DNA of 32,933 nucleotides from an uncultured Pseudohongiella sp. (GCA_902537815.1 CACBCS010000018.1:1-32933), one strand, 5' to 3'; numbered from the stretch's first letter, positions 1 through 7,464 are shown. Notes: generated by a model not told the origin, from the letters alone. Numbers and translations: made by a program.

Positions 1-143
1 GGTCTGGCTGCACCTACCCGCGGAGCGCCCATTTATGGTGCGCAGCAATAAGAAGTATAGTGTGAGGCATAAAACCTAGGGTATTTCTCACGGAACGATC
101 TCAAAAAATGCCTTGCTTTGAGTTTCTATTTTGTTAGCTTCGA
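1..143 (-). repeat. Tail of a composite tRNA-3'-half repeat unit (copy 0, cut by window edge)
   Basis: This stretch aligns over its whole length with 4843-4986. Both begin with GGTCTG followed by a CACCC/TACCCGCG-type patch, share ACCTAG in the middle, and end with a near-identical block (112-137 against 4956-4981, 26 nt with two differences, including 15 identical bases tttctattttgttag). In the second copy this segment lies immediately beside a tRNA-like 3' half, so the corresponding tRNA-like part of this copy should lie just left of the window. Strand is given by analogy with the tRNA-like part of copy 1. Confidence 0.6.
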
Positions 144-239
144 GGTGTCGGTGTTGCTACGTTCACAATTTTACTGTTTACCTCACGAAAAATTCATGCG
201 GCGCTGACTACATTAATATTGTGATTCTTGGAGGGCAAA

Positions 240-671
240 ATGAAATATTTAGTATGGCTAGTTCTTTTTAGTTTAGCTTCAACCAGCGCTTTTTCAGATC
301 ATCACGAACTGAATTTGGAGGCAAAACAATCACGCACTGAGTTAAATATTACCTCTATTCAACTTGGAGAGGATTTAAGTATCGTCACTGCCGAGGGCGA
401 GACCGGTGAGTATGGAAGGGTTTATGTCACTTATTACTTGAACTATGACAGAGATGGCTCTGCTGGTTCTTTCACGATGCAAGGCCGGGGCTACGTTGAT
501 ACTGACACCATTTTTTCTGGTTCAGGTGCAGGTAGGTGGACTCGGGACGGACACCTAGTGAGACTGACGCAGATACTAACAATTTCAGATGGGTCACAAA
601 ATCTTGACATTATCGTGATAGATCCTCTTAACCGCACACTCATTGCTGATCTTTATGCCTTGCAAAACTAG
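240..671 (+). CDS. Small exported protein of unknown function, family A
   Basis: This encodes 143 residues from ATG 240, which has a GGAGG ribosome site at 231-235; an upstream in-frame TTG at 228 overlaps that site and is not the likely start. An N-terminal signal peptide (MKYLVWLVLFSLASTSAFS) is followed by an acidic, beta-rich body. The segment from about residue 45 on (ITSIQLGEDLSI..., YGRVYVTYYLNY, RDGHLVRLTQI, ISDGSQNLDIIVIDP) aligns with the product of 2014-2397 (YGAVYLTYNLTP, RSGHEMKIYCV, ISDGNINLAVVQIDL), so the two are paralogues. I do not recognise the family and assign no function. It is the first of several small exported-protein genes in the region and has its own upstream region rather than an operon partner. 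Confidence 0.8.
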   Translation: MKYLVWLVLFSLASTSAFSDHHELNLEAKQSRTELNITSIQLGEDLSIVTAEGETGEYGRVYVTYYLNYDRDGSAGSFTMQGRGYVDTDTIFSGSGAGRWTRDGHLVRLTQILTISDGSQNLDIIVIDPLNRTLIADLYALQN

Positions 672-715
672 AACCTAATTCGGGAGTCTCATTAACATTT
701 TTCTGGAGATTCAAA

Positions 716-1042
716 ATGAAAAAATACATTATCCTTACTCTTACGTTTCTTTTTTGTAACGCGTCACAAGCGGCTGTATATTTGATCGATTTTAAGTGCG
801 AGCCAGAAGCTTATGAGACTTTTGCTTCTTTGACGATGGCTGAGTTAGATGCTCAATTCCCGTCCGGTTCTACCAAGCTGGCTCGTTACCACGATCTCAC
901 GACTGGAAGTGGCATAGTTCTGGTAGAAACTGATGATCCTACTCTCGTAATGCAACACGTATATGGGTGGATTGAGGTATGCGAAGCAAGTATCACACCT
1001 GTAGTTGATGATGAAGACGCACAAGACGTATTAAATCGATAA
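716..1042 (+). CDS. Small exported DUF3303-like protein
   Basis: This 108-residue protein has a clear signal peptide (about residues 1-19, ending in ASQA). The mature part resembles DUF3303 proteins: a short beta strand (VYLIDFKC), a helix, a second strand around GSGIVLVETDDP, a helix with YGWIEV, and a final strand ending in a conserved D-E-D-A (residues about 99-102). The same plan is visible in the product of 3503-3763, which ends in T-D-E-D-A-A-K-S-L. DUF3303 has a small ferredoxin-like alpha/beta fold of unknown function and is usually cytosolic, so an exported version is unusual. The start at 716 follows a GGAGA ribosome site at about 704-708. It lies 44 bases after the preceding gene and may be co-transcribed with it. 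Confidence 0.75.
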   Translation: MKKYIILTLTFLFCNASQAAVYLIDFKCEPEAYETFASLTMAELDAQFPSGSTKLARYHDLTTGSGIVLVETDDPTLVMQHVYGWIEVCEASITPVVDDEDAQDVLNR

Positions 1043-1490
1043 CTTAAAAGAGAGTCAGTGGGCTGGCTTCTGTTCGCCCACGCTCTTCAATAGAACAGCA
1101 CCCTACCGATTCAACAACAGCCGTAACTACCCATTTGCCAGAGCAGTTCCGTCAGTCAGTCATTTTTCAAGCTCCTGTGAATTGCTCTTGTCTAAGTGTG
1201 CGAATTCTCTTCAGCGGCCTATTCCATGAACAGCAGGTCAATGGTCGTTCATCTTGCACCTGAAAATTAACTACGCACCAATCATAAGCACCTAAGCTTT
1301 ATCAATTAACCAGTCAAATGGCACGTTTGTGTGTTGTAAATAGCTTCCTGTCTTCAAGCTATTGAATTTATTGAAAATAGTATCACCCGCGAATTTAAAT
1401 AGCATCTTGTTCAAATGTTGGCACACCTATTGCTCAACTGTCCGCATAACAATATCTATAAACTTTTAAATTCACTATGAGACTAATTCA
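1043..1490. other. Non-coding gap with one weak hairpin
   Basis: About 450 bases hold no convincing reading frame on either strand. A 6-bp inverted repeat GTGGGC (1058-1063) / GCCCAC (1076-1081) with a 12-nt loop lies 16 bases after the stop of the preceding gene. It could act as a terminator, but there is no T-run. The second half is AT-rich (about 1310-1480) and probably contains the promoter of the gene at 1491. Confidence 0.4.
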
Positions 1491-1859
1491 ATGAGATATT
1501 CAAAAACTTTCCAAACATTGTTTACAACGCTTGTTATCACCCTTTCTGGCACAGCGCTGGGTTCTTCCTATCACGTATTCGGAGATGCAGCGGGTGGGCC
1601 TGCTTTAGCGAAGGGAGATATCGATGCAGCAGAAAAATCCTTCAACGGTAAATTAGATTTTGCTGATCTCAATAATTATTGCGTGTATTTAGCCTTAAAG
1701 GATCGGGTCGATGAAGCTGCAGATAAGTGCACATCAGCTATTGATTTGGCGAGTTCGCAGCGAATGTCCGTGCGTCGGCGAGCTCTTCCAAAGATCGAGG
1801 CGAATTTGGATGCGCTTAGGCAAGTACCATCCGCATTAATATCGTCTAGCAATGATTAG
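1491..1859 (+). CDS. Exported hypothetical protein with a possible single TPR-like motif
   Basis: This encodes 122 residues with an N-terminal signal peptide (about 1-24, ending GTALGS). The body contains a stretch (FADLNNYCVYLALKDRVDEAADKC) with the helix-turn-helix spacing of a TPR unit: small residues, then a 'DEAADKCTSAI' second helix. Two cysteines (about residues 59 and 75) could form a disulfide in the periplasm. Proteins of this type, with two or three TPR-like helices after a signal peptide, are common in marine gammaproteobacteria, and their roles are unknown. It stands alone, converges on the gene at 2014-2397, and is separated from it by a strong hairpin. Confidence 0.65.
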   Translation: MRYSKTFQTLFTTLVITLSGTALGSSYHVFGDAAGGPALAKGDIDAAEKSFNGKLDFADLNNYCVYLALKDRVDEAADKCTSAIDLASSQRMSVRRRALPKIEANLDALRQVPSALISSSND

Positions 1860-1959
1860 GCATGAGCTAGGGCTTACTGTCGAGCCAGGACCTTGTGTAG
1901 CCTTCTTTGCGCTAGGCTTTCGCTAGTTCGGAGGCATTTACAGAAGAGCTCTAAATGAT

Positions 1960-2001
1960 TGCTTCGGCCACCAGGTACTCACTGAACTGGTGGCCGAAGC
2001 A
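1960..2001. terminator. Strong hairpin between convergent genes, likely bidirectional terminator
   Basis: A perfect 15-bp inverted repeat is present: TGCTTCGGCCACCAG (1960-1974) pairs with CTGGTGGCCGAAGCA (1987-2001) around a 12-nt loop. It lies between the stop codons of two convergent genes (1859 and 2014). Neither side carries a clear T-run, so it may be a weak or factor-assisted terminator, an mRNA 3'-end stabiliser, or a REP-like element. Confidence 0.6.
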
Positions 2002-2013
2002 TTAGGTAATAAC

Positions 2014-2397
2014 CTACCTATCTAGTTGCGACCAATCTACTCTAATTTTTCCTGATCTAAGGTCTATTTGAACAACTGCCAGATTGATATTGCCGTCCGA
2101 AATATCGTCCACGCAATAAATTTTCATTTCATGTCCTGATCTATCGAATACCCCACTCAGTGCGGCCGTGTTGAGTTGCCCAGCATCATCGATTGCCGAT
2201 GCATGCCCGGTCATAACGCCTTGACCCGCTATTTTCGGGTTAGGGGTTAAATTGTAAGTCAAATACACAGCGCCATAGAGTGTCGCGTCGCCCTTGCCAG
2301 TGATAGTTCCACCCGCATCAGATAGGACGATTGAAGTCAATTCCCCTTCAAACGAAAGTTGTTCATCTTTTAACTTGATTAAATTAGATAGAATCAT
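2014..2397 (-). CDS. Small protein of unknown function, family A paralogue without signal peptide
   Basis: This encodes 127 residues from ATG 2397, preceded by an AGGGG ribosome site about eight bases upstream on the minus strand. The body from about residue 18 matches the exported protein at 240-671: a Gly-rich ITGKGDATLYGAVYLTYNL segment, a central DRSGHEMKIYCVDDISDG block and a C-terminal NLAVVQIDLRSGKIRVD strand. Unlike that paralogue, its N-terminus (MILSNLIKLKDEQLSFEG) is not a signal peptide, so it should be cytosolic unless the start is mis-set; no in-frame hydrophobic extension was seen. The function is not recognised. It is convergent with the gene at 1491-1859. Confidence 0.7.
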   Translation of the reverse strand: MILSNLIKLKDEQLSFEGELTSIVLSDAGGTITGKGDATLYGAVYLTYNLTPNPKIAGQGVMTGHASAIDDAGQLNTAALSGVFDRSGHEMKIYCVDDISDGNINLAVVQIDLRSGKIRVDWSQLDR

Positions 2398-2946
2398 CTT
2401 CTGCCCCTTATTTCATTTTGGTCAATTGCTGGATTACTTGTGATTGCTTGATAGATGAAAGGGTCTAGCTTTCAAATCGCGCACTTGGAATCTATAACAT
2501 CTTAAAGCATTAGTCTTTTACCATTCAAATTTGTGAAACTTTATTTTGCCGATTTATTGCTGATCTGTAATCAACGGCCAAGGACTCCGATAATGTAATT
2601 TTGTGACCTATTTTAGCGCAATTCTGCGCTACAAAATTCACCATATTGATGTCTTTCGCATCATTATATGACCGTTCGATAAAGAAAAAGATTTTTGAAT
2701 TTATTGCTTGACCAAATGCATCTGACCGAGCTAGAACAGTGCTATTATATTAGCTGTGAGGGGGTTGTTATGAGGTTAGCGCGTATGTTGTTTATTACGT
2801 TGAATTCAGAGTCATGGTCTGAACAAGCTTATGCGCTCGTTACTGCGTCCAGACCTGCTCTTGTGTCGGACAAAATCTACAAGTGTGAACAAGTATATTC
2901 CTCAATATAGGTAAGTCGGTTTATAAAAGTAAGAAGGAGATTAGGA
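2398..2946. other. Mostly non-coding gap with a nested inverted repeat
   Basis: About 550 bases separate divergent genes. The main structure is a nested inverted repeat: outer arms AATTTTGT (2597-2604) and ACAAAATT (2631-2638), inner arms AGCGCA (2615-2620) and TGCGCT (2625-2630) around a 4-nt loop, with a 10-nt bulge on the left. It could be an operator or an RNA hairpin in a leader. A 46-codon frame at 2770-2910 with a GA-rich ribosome site is possible but not supported by any recognisable sequence. Confidence 0.4.
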
Positions 2947-3411
2947 GTGAAAATATTTATGACTAAGTGGGTTGCAACATTACTTTTGGTTATGCCGTTC
3001 AGCATTCTCGCTGACGATATGGATGATGTGATGGCGGTGATTGAGGCTTATGGGGGTTTAGAGGGTGACCTTGCAGCACAAGCGGAGTTAATGCATCCCG
3101 ATCGAGTTTATATAACTGGAGGCATGCGCCAGACCAATGAATTACTCAATATGAGGAATCAGATCGCGACAAGGGAAGCTCAGGAAGCATTAAATGGGGG
3201 CAAGACTGAGTTCGTAACAACGATTGAGGACGTAGATATTTCCATTCATGGCGATGTGGCAATTGCAAGTTTTGTTCGATGGTGGAATGTTTACCCTGCA
3301 AATCAGGCTCCGGTGCTTGGTGCTCCCACTTGGGTCTCGCTCGTGCTGATTAAAGAAGGCTCAAACTGGTTAATAAAACATACCCATCAATCACCCGTAA
3401 GGGGCGGTTAG
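2947..3411 (+). CDS. Exported SnoaL/NTF2-like protein
   Basis: This 154-residue protein has a signal peptide (about 1-22, ending SILA) followed by an NTF2-like domain. An N-terminal helix (DDVMAVIEAYGGLEGDLAAQAELMHPDRVYITGG) leads into beta strands ending FVRWWNVYP...PTWVSLVLIKEGSNWLIKHTHQSP. The 'D...M/F HPD' loop, the 'G.VAIASF' strand and the closing 'W.L.KEGS.W.IKHTHQS' pattern are typical of SnoaL-like / DUF4440 proteins, which bind small molecules or act as isomerase-like enzymes. No specific substrate can be read. The GTG at 2947 is chosen because AAGGAGA (2934-2940) lies six bases upstream; the later ATG at 2959 would leave 18. Confidence 0.75.
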   Translation: MKIFMTKWVATLLLVMPFSILADDMDDVMAVIEAYGGLEGDLAAQAELMHPDRVYITGGMRQTNELLNMRNQIATREAQEALNGGKTEFVTTIEDVDISIHGDVAIASFVRWWNVYPANQAPVLGAPTWVSLVLIKEGSNWLIKHTHQSPVRGG

Positions 3412-3502
3412 CCGAGTTGAATGTAATCTTGGAAATTGCCTAACTCTGAAGTTCTGAAATAAACAGAGATAATATACATTGAGTGAGTGAAAGGTGAGAT
3501 AG

Positions 3503-3763
3503 ATGCTACATCTTATAACTTGGAATATTCCCAGTGATACGGTTGAAAAAACTAGACAGAGATTTCTCACATCTACTGAAGAGTGGTTTGGGTGCGAGCT
3601 TGTTGGTCGTTGGCATACGTTAGAGCGAACAGGCGTATTAATTCTGAAATCCGACGATTGGATTGCCATAAGCAAATGGGCTCAACAGTGGGATGACTTG
3701 CTTGATTTGACTATTTCGCCGTGTGTTACAGATGAGGACGCCGCGAAGTCCCTTGCGCCTTAG
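3503..3763 (+). CDS. DUF3303-like protein, cytosolic form
   Basis: This encodes 86 residues with no signal peptide. The sequence begins MLHLITWNIP, has a middle strand RTGVLILKSDDW followed by a helix with WAQQWDDLLDLTISP, and ends with TDEDAAKSL. This strand-helix-strand-helix-strand plan and the closing T-x-E-x-A motif match DUF3303, a small ferredoxin-like family of unknown function. The exported protein at 716-1042 is a relative within the same window. It lies between an NTF2-like gene and the gene at 3802, all on the plus strand with short gaps, so the three may form a small operon. Confidence 0.75.
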   Translation: MLHLITWNIPSDTVEKTRQRFLTSTEEWFGCELVGRWHTLERTGVLILKSDDWIAISKWAQQWDDLLDLTISPCVTDEDAAKSLAP

Positions 3764-3801
3764 TATTGAGATATTGAGTTAATTAACAAGGACACATCCT
3801 A

Positions 3802-4503
3802 ATGAATGCTTTCCGATTGTTCGCTCTCGTTTTTACACCGATTCTTTCATGCTCACTGTCGGCTCAAACACAAGGGCCAGTGGGTTTTAAATATGATTTG
3901 ATTGTTTTAAATCCGATTGCGGTAGTTGCTGCAATCGATAAGTATCGAAGTGGCGACTCAGGTTCAAATGATGATGTCAGCGTGACTTTGCATCAGTATC
4001 TTGCTAATGGCTCCAACTCGGCAACGCACGCGATAACAGTATCTTATGCATCACCTCAAGTCATGGATGCAGCACTAGCAGCCCAAGCCGTTTCCCCAGA
4101 ATGGGCAGCGTTTCAATCTGAAATGAATCTTTCAGCTGAAATAGTAAGTTCGATGATGTGGCGCTCTCTGGGACTTAGCGGTGGTAACACAGAGGTCCCA
4201 GATTCACCCATGGCTGCCGGAAATTGGATCTTTATGCAAGTTGATGACCCTGTGGCGTACGCCGATGCATGGCAAGAGTGGATTAAAGCAGAAGATTCAA
4301 AGGATAGACTGTCCACACTCCTTGCAATCCCGGCTGATGGAACAGGAGGCGCGTCTCATGCTGTCATAAATACGGCGAGATCTCCAGGCGCACAATTTGC
4401 CCCTCAAAACAATCAGGCAGCTTTTGAGGAATTTAGAGAAAAAGTCAGCGGGATAAGAGAGATCACTGAGCGCGTTCGACTGGTCAAGGTAAAGTCTTGG
4501 TAA
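3802..4503 (+). CDS. Exported hypothetical protein with possible dimeric alpha/beta-barrel repeats
   Basis: This 233-residue protein has a signal peptide (about 1-20, ending SCSLS-A). Two segments, YDLIVLNPIAVVAAIDKY... and NWIFMQVDDPVAYADAWQEW..., have the strand-then-helix pattern of ferredoxin-like / dimeric alpha-beta-barrel units (as in NIPSNAP or antibiotic-monooxygenase-like proteins), and the C-terminus ends in a strand (ITERVRLVKVKSW). This fold guess is inference from pattern only; no catalytic motif is visible. Its gene starts 38 bases after the DUF3303-like gene, and a GGACA-type ribosome site lies before ATG 3802. The following intergenic region starts the tRNA-like repeat. Confidence 0.65.
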   Translation: MNAFRLFALVFTPILSCSLSAQTQGPVGFKYDLIVLNPIAVVAAIDKYRSGDSGSNDDVSVTLHQYLANGSNSATHAITVSYASPQVMDAALAAQAVSPEWAAFQSEMNLSAEIVSSMMWRSLGLSGGNTEVPDSPMAAGNWIFMQVDDPVAYADAWQEWIKAEDSKDRLSTLLAIPADGTGGASHAVINTARSPGAQFAPQNNQAAFEEFREKVSGIREITERVRLVKVKSW

Positions 4504-4595
4504 TCCAGTACTAGCTAAGGCAAGCAGACGCATCAGGGAAAGGTTGAATCTAATGCTTTTGTCCTTGGTTAGCATCAAAGCATGAGATCTTCGAA

Positions 4596-4623
4596 GCCTA
4601 CTGCTTAATATTTAAGCGGTAGC
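4596..4623. terminator. Hairpin at the 3' side of tRNA-like repeat copy 1
   Basis: Arms GCCTACTGCTTAA (4596-4608) and TTAAGCGGTAGC (4612-4623) pair with one bulge and one G-T pair around a 3-nt loop. It lies after the 3802-4503 gene and also directly downstream of the 3' end of the tRNA-like sequence read on the minus strand. It could terminate either transcript. No clear T-run follows. Confidence 0.45.
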
Positions 4624-4631
4624 CTCCCTTG

Positions 4632-4986
4632 ACTGGTGGGCCCGCCAGGACTCGAACCTAGGGTCGACGGATTATGAGTCCCTCGCAGACAATCAACCAC
4701 GACTCACCACAACAGCCTGCGTTACATACCCTATTATAACACCTGACTTTATCAGTTTCCTGCTATTGTATTCAGTTGTGGTCTGTTGGGTTGCAGTGGT
4801 CCAAATTTGGTGCAAATGGATCTACCCCAAAAAAATAAATTTGGTCTGAGCAGCCTCCACCCGCGCGCGCGCTTCCCTCTTTCGTACACAGCTGTAGAAA
4901 AAAGTGTACGGAATAATACCTAGAGGATCCTTTACGAAAACATTTCACAAATTTCCTTACTTTGGGTTTCTATTTTGTTAGGTTCG
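4632..4986 (-). repeat. Composite repeat copy 1: tRNA(CAT)-like 3' half plus linked flank
   Basis: Read on the minus strand, the left end (to 4634) is a tRNA 3' half: anticodon loop CTCATAA, variable region, T-loop TTCGAGT between CTAGG and CCTGG, then CGGGCCC-A-CCA. The expected 5' half (D-arm and 5' acceptor strand) is absent and the anticodon stem has a G-G mismatch, so this is not a working tRNA gene. Upstream (4682-4823) it shares nearly all sequence with copy 2 at 12105-12297: about 56 bases starting at the anticodon loop differ at only two positions, and both end with gtggtccaaatttggt.caaa. The segment 4843-4986 repeats window positions 1-143. The layout resembles an attachment-site remnant of an element integrated at a tRNA 3' end. 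Confidence 0.75.
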
Positions 4987-5092
4987 TGATGACAGCATTT
5001 AGTGTCAGCTGAGAACTACCGTCATTTACGGCTACATGCCTTTTTGTCTAGGTGAGAGGCGGTGACGCGTAGCGATTCTGATTCAGAGGACT

Positions 5093-6211
5093 CTAAAGCC
5101 AGACTTCCCGATTATTATGTCGGCCGATATGTCTTGAGAGTCGAAGCCGAAGCAAGTCATCCATACCGCATTGCTGCAGCAGTTTCTGCACGCTCGTCTT
5201 CTCTTGATCTGACAAAGAATCAATGTGGTTCTGCATACGACTCAACAAATAAAAACGGTAGGGCTGTGCGATGGCCTTAATTTTTGTTTCCATTACGGCA
5301 AATTCAGTAAACCCCACATGTCTTTCAGCAACTGTGTTCGAAGGCATAGCCTGATTTTCTTCCAGCCATTGATTGATCGTGGCTGCGGCGGCAGTAGTCT
5401 CTGGCACGAAGTCGAGAGCGATGTGCTTCAGAACTTCGATCAGCGAATCAGGAATTTCATCTCCCGTTAGATACTCTTCCGCAGCTGGTCCAAACTCGCC
5501 GCAATCGGGGTCAGGTCTGTTCATTCGTTCCACCCAGCGAAACAGTCTTATTGCCTTTTTTTGCAGTAACCGGATAGCAACAGGGTCTCGTCCCAAGTGT
5601 CCAAAAAACGGGGCAATCAACCCAAAGTCGCCGATGCAGGGTTTGTTGCCCAAGAGATAGGGATACTGTGCAAAATGGTGATCGAGCTTCTCGATCAGGG
5701 TGTTGTAGAGTGACTCTATCAATTCAAAGTTTGCTGAAACTGCGCCAAAACTTTGTCCGGCGCCCCGCATCCTGTTCATTTGTTCTTCCGCTTTCTCTTT
5801 CCTGTCAGGAATCGGGGGAATGAAAGTTTCAAAATGAAAAGTCAGGAAATCCAAATTTTCCTTAGGAAAATCCCAGCGATAGTGCATCGCAGGTCGGAGC
5901 AAGCCTTCAGTGCCAATGACATCGAACAGTAAGCTAAGAGTCTTCTGCTTGGGAGTAACAGGAGAGAAACGCTGGCCATTATTGGACTCGTAATGATCTA
6001 TGATCGCTGCACCATCACGAATTACTTCACTATCTTCAGTTTCAATAACTGGAATACTCTGGCGCTCCCCCATCTTGGAGAGTACATTTTTTGCGAAATG
6101 CGGTGAGTTCGGCAGGGTTTCTTGATAAGGAATACCGGACTTGATCAGATAGCTGCGAGCCCTGCCGGTATAGAGTGAAAGAGAAGAGCCATAGAGAGTA
6201 ACTTTAGACAT
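5093..6211 (-). CDS. Glutathione S-transferase-like protein
   Basis: This 372-residue protein has an N-terminal thioredoxin-like GST domain (about 1-80): KVTLYGSSLSLYTGRARSYL, then the cis-proline loop QSIPVI (about 52-57) and EDSEVIRDGAAIIDHYE, corresponding to the glutathione-contacting region of GSTs. An all-alpha GST C-terminal domain follows (about 90-250, with LLGNKPCIGDFGLIAPFFGHLGRDP). The last ~100 residues are an unassigned extension. The usual active-site Cys is replaced by Ser (SSLS), so it is more likely a Ser-type or non-catalytic GST than a glutaredoxin-like one. It lies 122 bases downstream of the UGA-containing Prx-like gene on the same strand, suggesting shared redox or detoxification function and possible co-transcription. 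Confidence 0.8.
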   Translation of the reverse strand: MSKVTLYGSSLSLYTGRARSYLIKSGIPYQETLPNSPHFAKNVLSKMGERQSIPVIETEDSEVIRDGAAIIDHYESNNGQRFSPVTPKQKTLSLLFDVIGTEGLLRPAMHYRWDFPKENLDFLTFHFETFIPPIPDRKEKAEEQMNRMRGAGQSFGAVSANFELIESLYNTLIEKLDHHFAQYPYLLGNKPCIGDFGLIAPFFGHLGRDPVAIRLLQKKAIRLFRWVERMNRPDPDCGEFGPAAEEYLTGDEIPDSLIEVLKHIALDFVPETTAAAATINQWLEENQAMPSNTVAERHVGFTEFAVMETKIKAIAQPYRFYLLSRMQNHIDSLSDQEKTSVQKLLQQCGMDDLLRLRLSRHIGRHNNREVWL

Positions 6212-6333
6212 AGAAATTGAGCGTTTAGTAATTGCGCTTTAAAGCAGAGAGGTTAAATGCTGAGATTATGGAGCTGTTAGACTTTGTCGACTTAATACCT
6301 TGAAAGGAAATCGATCTAATCTGACACTTTGGG

Positions 6334-7464
6334 TTAGTTGGTTTCTGGTTCGCCAATATGCTGCAAGCCTTTACGAATCATTATCACAATTGGAATTAGC
6401 CAAATGCCGTAAGCTATCGCTGCAGTGGCAACCCAATTCGTAGGCAAGATCAAAAATGCCGCAATCCAAAGGGCGAGAAAAACCGGAATCCGGCGCGCTG
6501 CTCGTTTGAGTCTTTGTAGCGCCGAGAGGTTGCTATTTGTTAGCAGGAAAGGCACTGGCCTGATAAACCAACCATTTGATATTAACAGGGCAACGAATAC
6601 CGGGAAGGGTCGACCCTTCGAATCCAGTTCGGGCTCGTTGTCCAACAGGGCATCCATGTTGCTATCAGTTTGCTCCAGCGACTCAGCAAGTTTCGTATAA
6701 ACATAGCTTGCTGTCGGTCTCTCTGAAGCACCACCGATATTTGCGCGAGTCGGCACACTGCGCCAGCGATAAAGGATTCGCTTATTGCTGTCTATTCCTA
6801 GCACGCCAGGTTGAAAGTACCCCTTGGGGTGGGAGAGGCGTTCATCTGTGTTGGTGATAAAGGCTGTTTTTCTATTGACGAATAATTCCAGCCAACCCCT
6901 CTCTTTGCATTGCTCTGCAATCTCTTGGTGAGGATCGCCGACGGTTTCAAAATTGGGCTCCCATTCCGACTTGGCGGCATCGGCAAGTCGTTGGGGTTCG
7001 CTCACAATTGCGTACAGCTCGCCATCCGCTGCACGAATTTTCTCGGCAACGCCTTCTTCAACATAGCCTCGTAACTCGAGGCGACAGGGAGGTCACCAGA
7101 ATCCGCGGTAGAAAACCAGGATAATGAATTTGTGTTTACTAATGACATCGTCAAGCCAGGCCTTTCTCGCCCCCGGAGGAGGGTCTAGTTCCGCTTGGGT
7201 GCCATTTGCTATTGGCGCTTCGTCAGCGAATGAGACGGAAAAGCTGTCTCCGCTTCGAAGCACTTTAAACTTCTTCTGCTGGCAAATATCGCCGCCGCAA
7301 AGTACTAGGCGAAGTTCTTTTCCATCGCTCTGCGCCAATGAATCTTCGGCATCTACAATACCAGTGACTTTGAATTCATCTGCGGATTGGGCATTGAACC
7401 AATTGATTGCTGCGTCTACTTCCGGCTGCAGGTCAGTTGGTATTGATTCACTTACTTTCGCCAA
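6334..7464 (-). CDS. Prx-like (AhpC/TSA-type) membrane-anchored protein with in-frame UGA at the active-site Cys; probable selenoprotein
   Basis: One reading frame is broken only by TGA at 7093-7095. The upstream part (123 residues from TTG 7464, AGGA eight bases before it) ends IILVFYRGFW; the downstream part begins PPCRLELRGY and continues GELYAIVSEPQ, FETVGDPHQEIAEQCKERGWLELFVN. In the Prx-like family the motif is GFWCPxCR, so UGA sits exactly on the first Cys of CxxC, giving U124-P-P-C127 in a 376-residue protein. A hairpin suited to a bacterial SECIS follows (7066-7082). The C-terminus has two predicted membrane spans (about 325-365). Known biology: Prx-like selenoproteins with a UxxC motif occur in marine bacteria. 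The inference depends on the organism having selA/B/C, none of which is in this window. The alternative is a nonsense mutation, made less likely by the intact frame on both sides. Confidence 0.85.
7066..7095 (-). promoter_or_regulatory. UGA codon with SECIS-like hairpin
   Basis: On the minus strand, TGA (7095-7093) is followed after 10 bases by a perfect 6-bp stem GCCTCG / CGAGGC (7082-7077 and 7071-7066) with the 5-nt loop AGTTA. The loop begins 16 bases after the UGA and has G as its second base, as bacterial SECIS elements require a G near the start of the apical loop at roughly this distance. The hairpin lies inside the coding frame, as in other bacterial selenoprotein mRNAs. Confidence 0.65.

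Noticed and set aside
2770..2910. 46-codon ORF with a GA-rich ribosome site
   Set aside because: The composition is unremarkable and no motif or partner supports it; kept only as a possibility.
4634..4710. Complete tRNA gene on the minus strand at the first tRNA-like site
   Set aside because: Only the 3' half is tRNA-like. No D-arm or 5' acceptor strand matches, and the anticodon stem has a mismatch; the same defect recurs in all copies.
6334..7005. Separate 223-residue gene starting at GTG 7005, and a separate 123-residue gene ending at 7093
   Set aside because: Both are pieces of one Prx-like protein in the same frame, divided only by the UGA at the active-site Cys position.
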